Shown here: positions 17,455 through 26,032 of the stretch, in pieces
How positions within the stretch are numbered: position 1 is the stretch's first letter
How the letters are laid out: each line of letters begins with the position of its first letter
Assembly: GCA_963842515.1 (NCBI GenBank)
Contig: CAWJGO010000002.1
Location: forward strand, 992,001-1,056,000
Direction: 5' to 3'
Source: CADEED01 sp963842515
GTDB taxonomy: Bacteria; Pseudomonadota; Gammaproteobacteria; Steroidobacterales; Steroidobacteraceae
DNA: 64,000 nt
The notes under the pieces: generated by a model
Database searches by the model: none
Told to the model about the DNA's origin: nothing
The model's input: only the letters and a program-made list of their open reading frames with translations
Program-made: the position numbers and the translations under genes

Positions 17455-18297
17455 GTGACCGAACTCACCACTCTCGCCGCCACCATCGACGAGGCCTTCG
17501 AGCGCCGCGCGGATCTCACCGCGAAGAATTCGCCGCCGGCACTGCGCCATGCCATCGAAGAGTGCATCGAGCTGCTGGATTCCGGACGCGCGCGCGTGGC
17601 GGAAAAGAAGAACGGCGAGTGGACGGTCAACCAGTGGCTCAAGAAAGCGGTGCTGCTGTATTTCCGCACGCACGACAACGCGGTGATCGACGCCGGCTAC
17701 ACGCGTTTCTTCGACAAGGTGCCGTTGAAATATGCCGCGCGCTCGCAGGCTGACGAAGGCGAGGCGTTGCGCAACGGCGGAACACGCGTGGTGCCGCCCG
17801 CGGTCGCACGTCGCGGCTCGTACGTGGCCGGCAACGTCGTCCTCATGCCGAGTTACGTGAACATCGGCGCGTACGTCGACAGCGGCACCATGGTCGACAC
17901 CTGGGCCACCGTGGGATCGTGTGCGCAGATCGGCAAGAACGTGCACCTGTCGGGAGGCGTCGGCATCGGCGGAGTCCTCGAGCCGCTGCAGGCTGCACCG
18001 ACCATCATCGAGGACAACTGCTTCATCGGCGCGCGTTCGGAGGTGGTCGAAGGAGTCATCGTCGAGGAAGGCTCGGTGATCTCGATGGGTGTGTTCATCG
18101 GCCAGAGCACCAAGATCTATGACCGCGCCACGGGCCAGGTTCTGCAGGGCCGCGTGCCCGCGGGCTCCGTGGTCGTCGCGGGCAACCTGCCCTCTTCCGA
18201 CGGCAAGTATTCGCTGTACTGCGCGGTCATCGTGAAGCGCGTCGATGCGCAGACGCGCGCCAAGACTTCGATCAACGAACTGCTGCGGGCCGACTGA
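17455..18297 (+). CDS. dapD: DapD, tetrahydrodipicolinate N-succinyltransferase
   Basis: Succinylates tetrahydrodipicolinate, the step before DapC. 280 residues with a left-handed beta-helix: MPSYVNIGAYVDSGTMVDTW, then GSCAQIGKNVHLSGGVGIGG and EDNCFIGARSEVVEGV. The N-terminal helical domain contains FRTHDNAVIDAG. The GTG codon starts directly after the dapC TAA. Together with dapC here and dapE at 27.2 kb, the succinylase branch of lysine synthesis is largely covered in this window. Confidence 0.96.
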   Translation: MTELTTLAATIDEAFERRADLTAKNSPPALRHAIEECIELLDSGRARVAEKKNGEWTVNQWLKKAVLLYFRTHDNAVIDAGYTRFFDKVPLKYAARSQADEGEALRNGGTRVVPPAVARRGSYVAGNVVLMPSYVNIGAYVDSGTMVDTWATVGSCAQIGKNVHLSGGVGIGGVLEPLQAAPTIIEDNCFIGARSEVVEGVIVEEGSVISMGVFIGQSTKIYDRATGQVLQGRVPAGSVVVAGNLPSSDGKYSLYCAVIVKRVDAQTRAKTSINELLRAD

Positions 18298-18298
18298 C

Positions 18299-18772
18299 AT
18301 GCATGCGCGCGCGACTGAGCTCATCGAGCAGCTCAAGCTGGAGCCTCATCCGGAGGGCGGCTATTACCGCGAGATCTTCCGCTCCGCGGACCTGGTCGCG
18401 CCCGCGGACGGCCGTGGACCGCGCGCCGCGCTCACGACTATCTACTTTCTGTTGCCGGCCGGCATCGTCAGCCGCTGGCATCGCGTCGCTTCGGACGAAG
18501 TCTGGCATCTGTACGAAGGCGGGCCGCTCGAGGTGCTCGGCGTCGATCCTGCCTTCAGTGCACTTTCACGCCACAAGCTCGAAGCGCACGCGCCGGTATG
18601 CACGGTCGCGGCCGCACACTGGCAAGCCGCGCGCACGCTCGGCGACTACGCGCTCACTGGCTGCACCGTGGGCCCGGGATTCGATTTTGCCGACTTCGCG
18701 ATACTGGCCGACGACGCCGGCAGCGCGTCGCGCCTGCTCGCGACCTGGCCCGAGCTCGCGTCGCTCATCTGA
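18299..18772 (+). CDS. DUF985-family cupin
   Basis: 157-residue single-domain cupin. LKLEPHPEGGYYREIFRS is the diagnostic N-terminal block, followed by TTIYFLLPAG, SRWHRVASDEVWHLYEGGPL and TGCTVGPGFDFADFAIL. The family's biochemical role is not established. The ATG starts 1 bp after dapD; a longer in-frame start inside dapD is rejected. It probably shares the glnD-dapD transcript. No link to lysine synthesis is implied beyond position. Confidence 0.85.
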   Translation: MHARATELIEQLKLEPHPEGGYYREIFRSADLVAPADGRGPRAALTTIYFLLPAGIVSRWHRVASDEVWHLYEGGPLEVLGVDPAFSALSRHKLEAHAPVCTVAAAHWQAARTLGDYALTGCTVGPGFDFADFAILADDAGSASRLLATWPELASLI

Positions 18773-18787
18773 TCCGTCCCCGCTCTG

Positions 18788-19885
18788 ATGACACCCGCCG
18801 ACGTTCTGCACCTGCGCATGGAGAACCAGGCTCTGGCCCGTGCGTCATTTCGAAATCCTGAAGCCGTCGTTGCCTGGTTTGGCGCCGTCCAGGCTCAGGA
18901 CTACCTGGGATCGCTGTGGGCGCTCGGACAGCGCTGTCGCAACGCCACCGAATCACTGGTCGAAGCGGCCGAGTCGCGCCGCGCCATCATTCGCACTTGG
19001 CCGATGCGCGGAACACTGCACTTCGTCGCCGCCGCCGACGCCAGGTGGATGAGCAAATTGCTCGCTCCGCGGGTCATTGCGCGCAACGCCGCGAGGCTCA
19101 AGCGGCAAGTCGACGTGGACGCGTCCCTCGTGGCGCGCGCCCGTGAAATCGTTGCACGCGCACTCGAGGGCGGCAAACGTCTCGAGCGCCGCGCGCTTTA
19201 TGAAGCTTTGGAATCCCGGCGGATCCGTACCGGTAAATCGCGCGGGCTGCACATTCTTCTGTGGCTGGCGTTGGACGGCGCGATCTGCCTGGCCGGCAGG
19301 AAAGGCAGACAACACACGTTCGCGCTGCTCGACGAATGGATTCCCCGCACTCATGACCTCGAGGGCGAAGAAGCATGGGCTGAGCTGGCGCGGCGCTACT
19401 TCACCAGTCACGGGCCGGCGACACTGCGCGACTTCATGTGGTGGGCTGGAATCACCGCGAAGGATGCGAAAACCGCCATCGACGGCGCGCGCGAATTTCT
19501 CGCGCAGGACACGATTGAAGACCGCCTCTATTGGTGGGGCGCGCGCCGCGCGTCAGCTCTCCGGCCGGGCTCGCAACGCTCGGCGATGCCGGTTGTGCGG
19601 CTGCTGCCCGCTTACGATGAATACACCGTTGGCTACCAGGATCGTTCGATGCTGGTCGCGACACCGCGCACGCGCGCCGAGCGTGGGTTCGGCCTGTTGG
19701 GTCCGGTGGTGGTCCTGGATGGCAGGATCGTCGGAAGCTGGAACCGGACTATGGCTGCCAAAGACTCGGTGCACATCCGCACAACGCTTCATCGCCCATT
19801 GAGCAGCGCCGGCAAGAAAGCGCTGCGCATGGAGTTGGAAAAGTTCGCGATGTTTGTCGACCGCGACGCGATAGTCAGCGGCTGA
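18788..19885 (+). CDS. Winged-helix DNA-binding protein of the AlkZ-like (HTH_42) family
   Basis: 365 residues. The N-terminal helices contain WFGAVQAQDYLGSLWALGQR, where QAQ matches the glutamine motif of AlkZ-type DNA glycosylases, and RTWPMRGTLHFV is a second family block. The middle winged-helix region (about 120-240) includes RRYFTSHGPATLRDFMWWAGI. The C-terminus has LLPAYDEYTVGYQDR and LDGRIVGSWNRT. Members include glycosylases that excise crosslinked or alkylated bases; substrate here is unknown. ATG start, 15 bp after the cupin gene. A DNA repair role is inference from the family. Confidence 0.75.
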   Translation: MTPADVLHLRMENQALARASFRNPEAVVAWFGAVQAQDYLGSLWALGQRCRNATESLVEAAESRRAIIRTWPMRGTLHFVAAADARWMSKLLAPRVIARNAARLKRQVDVDASLVARAREIVARALEGGKRLERRALYEALESRRIRTGKSRGLHILLWLALDGAICLAGRKGRQHTFALLDEWIPRTHDLEGEEAWAELARRYFTSHGPATLRDFMWWAGITAKDAKTAIDGAREFLAQDTIEDRLYWWGARRASALRPGSQRSAMPVVRLLPAYDEYTVGYQDRSMLVATPRTRAERGFGLLGPVVVLDGRIVGSWNRTMAAKDSVHIRTTLHRPLSSAGKKALRMELEKFAMFVDRDAIVSG

Positions 19886-20087
19886 CAGCACCGCCCAGCT
19901 TTCTACGGTGCCGGAGCCCCGAGTACCAGGGCCAGGTCGGCCTGCACGCCCGCACTCACCCTGGTCGATGTGCAGCGGTGTAAACACCGCGAGCTCGAGA
20001 TCGGCAGCAATCCATTGGACGTCACCCGGCGCATCGCGGCGGCTAACTCATCGGCCAAAGCGAGTGGAAACTGCGCTAGTTAGCTCA

Positions 20088-20816
20088 CTACGGAGAGCGC
20101 ATCGGGGTGAATGTCGTGTCCGGCAGCACACCGGTCGCGGTCGGATCGACTTCGCCGCCGACAAAACCCACGTGCCGCGCGATGTTGCGCGCGTGGTCCC
20201 CGATACGCTCCAGCGAACGCATGATGAAGGCCGCTTCGATCGCCGCCTGCACCTGGCGTGCGTCTTCCATGGCCCGGGTGAGGATTCGCCGCAGCGCCGC
20301 TGCGTATTCCGCATCCATTTCCTGGTCCTGATGGATCACGGCCGCGGCTGCCGCGGGATCGAGCCGGTCGAAAGCCTGAAGCGCCGCGCGGATCATGAGC
20401 ACCGCCAGCCGGCCTAACTGCCGTGCCTCGCGCGCGGTGGCCGCGCCCGGACGGAAGCCGTTGGACTCGGAATCGGCGAGCACCGCCAGTGCGAGTTTTT
20501 TCGCCTCGTCGGCGGCGCGTTCGAGCTCGGTTACCACCTTGTCGATGGCGAACACGGCACGCAGGTCCTGCGCCATGGGCTGACGCCTGGCGATCACCTG
20601 CAGCGCGGCCTCCTCGATCTCGGAGTCGTAGGAATTGATCTTGCGTTCGCGCTCGAGCACCAGCGTGGCCATCGAGCGGTCCCAGCCCGAATACGCGTTC
20701 ACCGCCAGTTGCACCTGGTCGATGACCAGAGCGCCCATGGCCACCGCCTGCACGTGCAGCGACGACAGGTCGCCGTCGAATGCGCGTGCGGTGTGGCCTT
20801 CGAGACTGAGTGACAT
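20088..20816 (-). CDS. phoU: PhoU-family phosphate signalling regulator (pst operon copy)
   Basis: Couples the Pst transporter to PhoR and restrains the Pho response when phosphate is ample. 242 residues forming two PhoU three-helix repeats: VVTELERAADEAKKLALAV in the first, and RSLERIGDHARNIARHVGFV in the second, which keeps the canonical form. ATG start after pstB, the last gene of the pst cluster. A larger in-frame opening upstream overlaps pstB and is not used. A second PhoU of the same length lies at 30.8 kb. Confidence 0.92.
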   Translation of the reverse strand: MSLSLEGHTARAFDGDLSSLHVQAVAMGALVIDQVQLAVNAYSGWDRSMATLVLERERKINSYDSEIEEAALQVIARRQPMAQDLRAVFAIDKVVTELERAADEAKKLALAVLADSESNGFRPGAATAREARQLGRLAVLMIRAALQAFDRLDPAAAAAVIHQDQEMDAEYAAALRRILTRAMEDARQVQAAIEAAFIMRSLERIGDHARNIARHVGFVGGEVDPTATGVLPDTTFTPMRSP

Positions 20817-20839
20817 GGCTGGCGCGATTCCGTAGATAG

Positions 20840-21718
20840 TTAGCCGAAGCGCCCCGTGATGTAGTCTTCGGTCAGCTTGTGGCGCGGATTGGTGAAGATG
20901 CGATCCGTCTCGCCGACTTCGATGAGGTCGCCGAGATGGAAGTAAGCGGTGCGCTGCGAGACGCGCGCGGCCTGCTGCATGGAGTGCGTCACGATGACCA
21001 TGGCATAACTCTGGCGCAGCTCTTCCATGAGATCCTCGATGCGCGCCGTGGCGATCGGATCGAGCGCCGAGCAAGGCTCGTCCATGAGGATCACTTCCGG
21101 ATTGACGGCAATGGTGCGCGCGATGCACAGGCGTTGCTGCTGGCCGCCGCTCAACGAGGTTCCGGGCTGCTGGAGGCGGTCCTTCACCTCTTCCCAGAGA
21201 CCGGCGCGCTGCAGCGAGCCGTGCACTATCTCGTCGAGCTCGACGCGATCGCCGGCGAGCCCATGAATCCGCGGACCATACGCCACGTTTTCATAGATCG
21301 ATTTGGGAAATGGATTCGGCTTCTGAAACACCATGCCGACGCGCGCGCGCAGCTGCACGACATCCTGCTTCTTGTCGTGGATGTCCTTGCCGTCGAGCAG
21401 GATCGAGCCCTCGACGCGCGCTCCTTCGATGGTGTCGTTCATGCGATTGAGGCAGCGCAGGAAAGTCGACTTGCCACAGCCAGAAGGGCCGATCATCGCC
21501 AGCACCTGCTTCTTCGCCACGTCGATGCCGACTTTCTTGATGGCGTGTTTCGAGCCGTAATACACGTCGACGTCGCGGCAGCTGAAGATGGGATCGTCGA
21601 CCACGATGTTGCCCACGGTCTTGCCCGGTTCGATGGTCTCCTGCAGCGAGACAGGCTCTGATGTCCTGCCGCTCGGTTTCAGGTTGATTCCAGCCCGTTC
21701 CACTTGTGCTGCTTCCAT
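20840..21718 (-). CDS. pstB: PstB, phosphate ABC transporter ATPase
   Basis: Energises high-affinity phosphate uptake. 292 residues. Walker A GPSGCGKST, signature LSGGQQQRLCIARTIAVNP and Walker B VILMDEPCSALDP are intact, as are the PstB-typical CRDVDVYYGSKHAIKKVGID and LRARVGMVFQKPNPFPKSIY. The first 40 or so residues are an extension beyond the minimal PstB. ATG start 4 bp after the pstA stop; phoU follows at 23 bp. Confidence 0.95.
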   Translation of the reverse strand: MEAAQVERAGINLKPSGRTSEPVSLQETIEPGKTVGNIVVDDPIFSCRDVDVYYGSKHAIKKVGIDVAKKQVLAMIGPSGCGKSTFLRCLNRMNDTIEGARVEGSILLDGKDIHDKKQDVVQLRARVGMVFQKPNPFPKSIYENVAYGPRIHGLAGDRVELDEIVHGSLQRAGLWEEVKDRLQQPGTSLSGGQQQRLCIARTIAVNPEVILMDEPCSALDPIATARIEDLMEELRQSYAMVIVTHSMQQAARVSQRTAYFHLGDLIEVGETDRIFTNPRHKLTEDYITGRFG

Positions 21719-21722
21719 GATT

Positions 21723-23030
21723 TCACCAACGTCGTTCGAATCGTTTACGAAGGATTACCGCAGTGGTGTTCATCACCACGAGAAAGGCGAGCAGCACGAT
21801 GATGGCGCCCGAGGTCTTTTCGACGAAGCCGCGCTCGGGACTGTCGGACCACAGGAATACCTGCACTGGCAACGCCGTTGCCGCGTCGGTCACTCCTTTG
21901 GGGATGTCGACGATGAAAGCCACCATGCCGATCATGAGTAGGGGCGCGGACTCACCGAGCGCGCGCGCCATGCCGATGATCGTGCCGGTCAGCATGCCGG
22001 GCATCGCCAACGGCAACACGTGGTGCGCCACCATCTGGATCTTGGATGCACCCATGCCGAGCGCCGCCTCGCGAATCGACGGCGGTACGGCTTTGAGCGC
22101 CGCGCGTGACGCGATGATGATGGTGGGAAGCGTCAACAGCGTTAACACCATCGCGCCCACCAGCGGGGCTGAACGAGGCAGCCCGAAGAATCCTATGAAT
22201 ACCGCCAGCCCCAGCAGGCCGAACACGATGGAGGGCACGGCGGCGAGATTATTGATGTTCACCTCGATGAGATCGGTCCAGCGGTTGCGGCGCGCGAACT
22301 CCTCGAGATAGATAGCCGTGGCGATACCGATGGGGAAGGACAGCAGCAACGTCACGGCCAGCATGAAGAACGACCCGACCACCGCACCCCAGATGCCCGC
22401 GTTCTCGGGCTCGCGCGAATCGCCGCCGGTCACGAATGTCTTGTTGAACTTGAGCGCGAGAGCACCTTCAGTGCGAAGCTTGTCGGTCCACGCGAGCTGC
22501 TGATCGGAGAGCGGACGCTCGGCTTCGGGAATCGCGCGGTCGATGTGACCCTTCTGCAGCAGATCGACGGCGTCGCTGGCCACCAGCCAGGTTTCGCCCG
22601 TGGTGCCGATGAGCGCGGGATTCTCGGTCACCCGCTTCTGCAGCACGAACGCAGCGCTGCCACTCACCAGGCGCGTGAGCTGCCGCGATGCCGCGCGTCC
22701 TTCGACCTCGGGAAACTTCGCCTTGAGCGCGGCGCGAATCACTGCCTGGTAGTCCGCGTTGTGCAGCTCGTCGGCATTGCGGTTGCCCGATGGATCGATG
22801 ATCTGCGGATCGTAGTAGATGGGAACGCGCACCTGCGTCTGCTGAAACGCGCCAAGTCCATTGGAAAAGATCACCAAGAACAGATAGACCAGGAACAGCA
22901 TTCCGGCCGTCACCGCCGCGAGGCCATAGGCGCGAAAGCGCCGCTCCGCCCAGTAACGCCGGCGCAGGGTGCTCTCGACGATGGCCTGGGTTTCCGCGGG
23001 CGTGCGCCGCGGCTTATTCGTATTGCTCAC
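21723..23030 (-). CDS. pstA: PstA, phosphate ABC transporter permease (long form)
   Basis: Inner-membrane permease of the Pst system. 435 residues, longer than E. coli PstA (about 296). The extra length is an N-terminal cytoplasmic and first-helix segment plus a soluble insert (about 65-210) of the kind annotated as DUF3333 in other proteobacteria. The transport core has NINNLAAVPSIVFGLLGLAV and the EAA-like loop REAALGMGASKIQMVAHHVL. The GTG start overlaps the pstC end by 17 bp, so expression is coupled. Confidence 0.93.
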   Translation of the reverse strand: MSNTNKPRRTPAETQAIVESTLRRRYWAERRFRAYGLAAVTAGMLFLVYLFLVIFSNGLGAFQQTQVRVPIYYDPQIIDPSGNRNADELHNADYQAVIRAALKAKFPEVEGRAASRQLTRLVSGSAAFVLQKRVTENPALIGTTGETWLVASDAVDLLQKGHIDRAIPEAERPLSDQQLAWTDKLRTEGALALKFNKTFVTGGDSREPENAGIWGAVVGSFFMLAVTLLLSFPIGIATAIYLEEFARRNRWTDLIEVNINNLAAVPSIVFGLLGLAVFIGFFGLPRSAPLVGAMVLTLLTLPTIIIASRAALKAVPPSIREAALGMGASKIQMVAHHVLPLAMPGMLTGTIIGMARALGESAPLLMIGMVAFIVDIPKGVTDAATALPVQVFLWSDSPERGFVEKTSGAIIVLLAFLVVMNTTAVILRKRFERRW

Positions 23031-24402
23031 GGTATTTCCTGACGATGTGCAGCGCGAGAACGTTGAGCGCCAGCGTGACCAGGAACAACACCAGGCCGAG
23101 CGCGAAGGCAGCGAGCGTCTTGGGGCTGTCGAATTCCTGATCGCCGACCAGCAGCGTGACGATCTGCACGGTCACCGTGGTCACGGCTTCCAGGGGATTT
23201 GCCGTGAGATTCGCGGCCAGGCCTGCCGCCATGACCACGATCATGGTCTCGCCGATGGCGCGCGACACCGCCAGCAGGATGCCGCCGACGATGCCCGGCA
23301 GCGCGGCGCGCAACACCACCTGCTTGATGGTCTCCGAGCGCGTCGCGCCGAGCGCATAGGCACCGTCGCGCAGGCCCTGCGGCACGGCGCTGATCATGTC
23401 ATCAGCCAGGGAGGACACGAACGGAATGATCATGATGCCCATGACGAAGCCGGCGGCGAGCGCGCTCTCCGAGGCGACGTCGAGCCCCAGACCCTCGCCC
23501 CAGCCGCGCAGCGCCGGTCCGATGGTCAAGGCGGCGAAGAAGCCGTAAACCACCGTCGGCACACCCGCCAACACCTCGAGCAGCGGTTTGGCCACGGTAC
23601 GGAACTTCGGATGCGCGTATTCGGCCAGGTAGATAGCCGAGAAAAGTCCGATCGGCACCGCGATGAGCATGGCAATGAAGGAGATGAGTGCCGTTCCGGC
23701 GAACAGCGGCACAGCGCCGAACGAACCCGACGAACCCACCTGATCGGCACGGATGGCCGTCTGCGGACTCCACGAGGTACCGAACAGGAACTCGAGGGGC
23801 GAAATCATCGAAAAGAATCGGAACGCCTCGAAGGCCACCGAGGCGACGATGCCGATGGTGGTGAACACAGCGAGCGTCGAGCAACCGATGAGCAGCCATT
23901 CGATCACGCGCTCGACGCGATTGCGCGCGCGCAGCTCGGGAGTGATGCGGGCGCGTATCGCAATCACGGCGCCGATGGCCATCACCATGACGAGCACGGT
24001 GAGCGCCATGCGGCTGATGCCGCGCAAGTGCAGGTATTCGGCGGAAGCCGCGCGCACCGCCTCGCTGACCGTCGACCCCGGAACGTTACCCGCGACGAGG
24101 TTGCGCACATCGTTCATCACCAGCGACAGATCGTTCGCCGAGAGGTCCCTCACACCCGCCGGCAGGTGATCGACGACGAGCCGCAGGATGATGGCGTCCT
24201 GGAAAATGAGCCACAGACCAATGACCGCCAGCGCGGGCAACGCGCACCACATTGCCGTCATCAATCCGTAATGGCTGGGTAGCGAGTGAAGGTGGCGCAC
24301 GCCACGGCTGCCGCCGACCAGCGCGAGCGACCGCGATTTGCCGATCCAGAACGCGCCCACCGAAAGCAGTGCGAGCGCGATGAGTAGAGCCGCCGGAGTC
24401 AT
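23014..24402 (-). CDS. pstC: PstC, phosphate ABC transporter permease (long form)
   Basis: Partner permease of PstA. 462 residues with a long periplasmic insert between the first helices (about 75-120). The permease core includes PLLEVLAGVPTVVYGFFAAL and the EAA loop RDGAYALGATRSETIKQVVL, then GGILLAVSRAIGETMIVVMA. ATG start. The 153-bp gap upstream, towards the porin gene, carries the phosphate-locus motif described at 24487-24506. Confidence 0.94.
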   Translation of the reverse strand: MTPAALLIALALLSVGAFWIGKSRSLALVGGSRGVRHLHSLPSHYGLMTAMWCALPALAVIGLWLIFQDAIILRLVVDHLPAGVRDLSANDLSLVMNDVRNLVAGNVPGSTVSEAVRAASAEYLHLRGISRMALTVLVMVMAIGAVIAIRARITPELRARNRVERVIEWLLIGCSTLAVFTTIGIVASVAFEAFRFFSMISPLEFLFGTSWSPQTAIRADQVGSSGSFGAVPLFAGTALISFIAMLIAVPIGLFSAIYLAEYAHPKFRTVAKPLLEVLAGVPTVVYGFFAALTIGPALRGWGEGLGLDVASESALAAGFVMGIMIIPFVSSLADDMISAVPQGLRDGAYALGATRSETIKQVVLRAALPGIVGGILLAVSRAIGETMIVVMAAGLAANLTANPLEAVTTVTVQIVTLLVGDQEFDSPKTLAAFALGLVLFLVTLALNVLALHIVRKYREQYE

Positions 24403-24486
24403 AGTGTTGTTTGGTTTCCTGGCAGGGGGCGCGAACCCTTTGGCCCACCGTTTTCAGTTAGGGGGCCACCTATGTTTAGCGCCGCT

Positions 24487-24506
24487 TTGTGACAGCTTCG
24501 TGAAAT
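24487..24506 (-). promoter_or_regulatory. Pho-box-like site upstream of pstC
   Basis: On the minus strand, towards pstC, the sequence reads TTTCAC GAAG CTGTCAC AAAG. This resembles two 11-bp PhoB half-sites; the enterobacterial consensus half is CTGTCAT plus four A/T-rich bases, and the second half here is a near match. It sits about 85-100 bp upstream of the pstC ATG. Related motifs occur beside pstS and the DUF47 gene. Confidence 0.45.
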
Positions 24507-24555
24507 CCCATCCAGACAGTTGCGGGGCAGCGTCCGTGCCGCCCCGCGCCGACAC

Positions 24556-25938
24556 TTAAAACCGGAAGTTCAGATCCAGCTGTAAGCGTTTGTAATCACG
24601 ATCATTAATACCGGTGATTACCTGGGTGTCGTAGGGCGCCGGCGTGGCGTCGTTGAAGACCGTCACGGACTGCGGCACGTCGTTGGACAGATCGTTCATG
24701 AAATACGTCGCGTTGATCGTCCAGTTGCGCGCGACCGTATACGCGCCACGCAGCACGATGCCGTCGGAGTCGGTGTTGCCGTCACCGAAGTCGGAATCGA
24801 CCATCTGACCGAACAGCGCGTCTTTTTCCACCTTCTGTGACAACACACCGAATTCCCAGGTGCCCTTGACGGCCGATGCCGCACCGTAGCTGAAGCCATA
24901 CGCGATGGCGGTGTCTAACTTCTCCAGCGCGACGGGATTGATCTGCGCTTCGGAATTCTTGGCGTAGTCGATGTAGAAGCGCAGCGGGCGTCCGCCCACC
25001 GAGGCCGTGAGGTCCGCATAACCTTCGATGATGTCGTAGTCGGACAGCAGGCACGCGGTCGCGGGCGTCGAGGCCAGGGTACGGCTGCATACGGCGGCAC
25101 TGGTGGTCGTGGTGTTACCAAAGGAACTGCCACCGAACAGCGGGTTGTAGCCCTGCACGCCATCGAAGTTGAAGTATGTGCCGGCGAGCGTGAGCGCCAC
25201 GCTGTCCGAGAACGGAATTTTGTATCCGAGTTGCGCGCCATACATGATGGAGTCGGTATTGGTGCCGCTGGCGACGTTGCTGAAGGACAACGCGCGCTCG
25301 GCGAGCCAGTCGTAGAACACGCCTGTGAACAGGTTGCCCTTGGTGTAGTTGATCGCGATGCCTTCGGGGTTGATGTCACCGTCGAAGAACAGGCTCGGCG
25401 TGCGCTGCCAGGAATAACGCTGCTTGCCTGCCGTCACGCGCCAGCTGGCGGTCGGCGCCCACTGCACGAAGGCCAGATCGAGCTCGAAGTCCTTGCGCGA
25501 GTTGGTGTCCGTCAGAGTCTGGTTCGACGATCGCGGATCCGTGCCGCCGGTGGCGATGCCGAACACACCGGTCACCGTGTCATTGACGCGGTAGGTGGCG
25601 TTCAGACGCGCGCGCACGCGGTCACGCTGGCGATTGCGGTTTACGTATTGCACGTCGAAAGACTCGTTGCGGTAACGAATATCTCCGGCAAACGACAGGC
25701 GCGCATTGCCTTGCGCGACCACGTCTGCGGTTTTGTCGGCGGTCGCCTGCGTCTCATCGACAGTTTTCCTGGTTTGGGTCTGGGCCTTCTCGAGCTGCTC
25801 GATCTTCGCGGAGAGCGCGGCCAGCTGCGCCTTCAGCGCTTCGATATCGGCGCTCTGCGCGAGCACCGGCAGCGGCGCCAGCGCCGCCGCGCAACCCAAG
25901 GCGCTGGCCACGGCCAGGGAAAGTAGTTTGCGTTTCAT
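24556..25938 (-). CDS. Putative outer-membrane porin embedded in the pst cluster
   Basis: 460 residues. The signal peptide ends LAPLPVLAQS. An N-terminal coiled coil (about 30-75: IEALKAQLAALSAKIEQLEK) is followed by a beta-barrel starting NARLSFAGDIRYRNESFD and ending in Phe (RLQLDLNFRF), a typical barrel terminus. Its place between pstS and pstC, in the same direction, suggests a phosphate-starvation porin analogous in role to PhoE or OprP, but I see no sequence basis for calling it either. ATG start. Confidence 0.8.
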   Translation of the reverse strand: MKRKLLSLAVASALGCAAALAPLPVLAQSADIEALKAQLAALSAKIEQLEKAQTQTRKTVDETQATADKTADVVAQGNARLSFAGDIRYRNESFDVQYVNRNRQRDRVRARLNATYRVNDTVTGVFGIATGGTDPRSSNQTLTDTNSRKDFELDLAFVQWAPTASWRVTAGKQRYSWQRTPSLFFDGDINPEGIAINYTKGNLFTGVFYDWLAERALSFSNVASGTNTDSIMYGAQLGYKIPFSDSVALTLAGTYFNFDGVQGYNPLFGGSSFGNTTTTSAAVCSRTLASTPATACLLSDYDIIEGYADLTASVGGRPLRFYIDYAKNSEAQINPVALEKLDTAIAYGFSYGAASAVKGTWEFGVLSQKVEKDALFGQMVDSDFGDGNTDSDGIVLRGAYTVARNWTINATYFMNDLSNDVPQSVTVFNDATPAPYDTQVITGINDRDYKRLQLDLNFRF

Positions 25939-25990
25939 GTTTGTTCTCTAACTTCTTTGGAATGACGTCTGTCTTACGCTGTGCTGACAG

Positions 25991-26020
25991 GCCCGCGCGG
26001 AGTTGCAGCTGCGCGCGGGC
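25991..26020 (-). other. Intercistronic hairpin between pstS and the porin gene
   Basis: A 9-bp GC-only inverted repeat, GCCCGCGCG / CGCGCGGGC, around a 12-nt loop, just after the pstS stop. No U-tract follows on the minus strand, so it is more likely an mRNA-stabilising or attenuating hairpin than a full terminator. Such structures often raise the level of a binding-protein message over the downstream genes. Confidence 0.45.
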
Positions 26021-26032
26021 TCTGGCGCGTTT

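Noticed and set aside
19886..20087. Possible gene remnant between the winged-helix gene and phoU
   Set aside because: Short open frames exist on both strands, but none shows a start site, motif or recognisable family.
22969..24282. A 437-codon open frame opposite pstC
   Set aside because: Low-complexity His/Arg/Asp/Gln composition and antisense to an intact permease.
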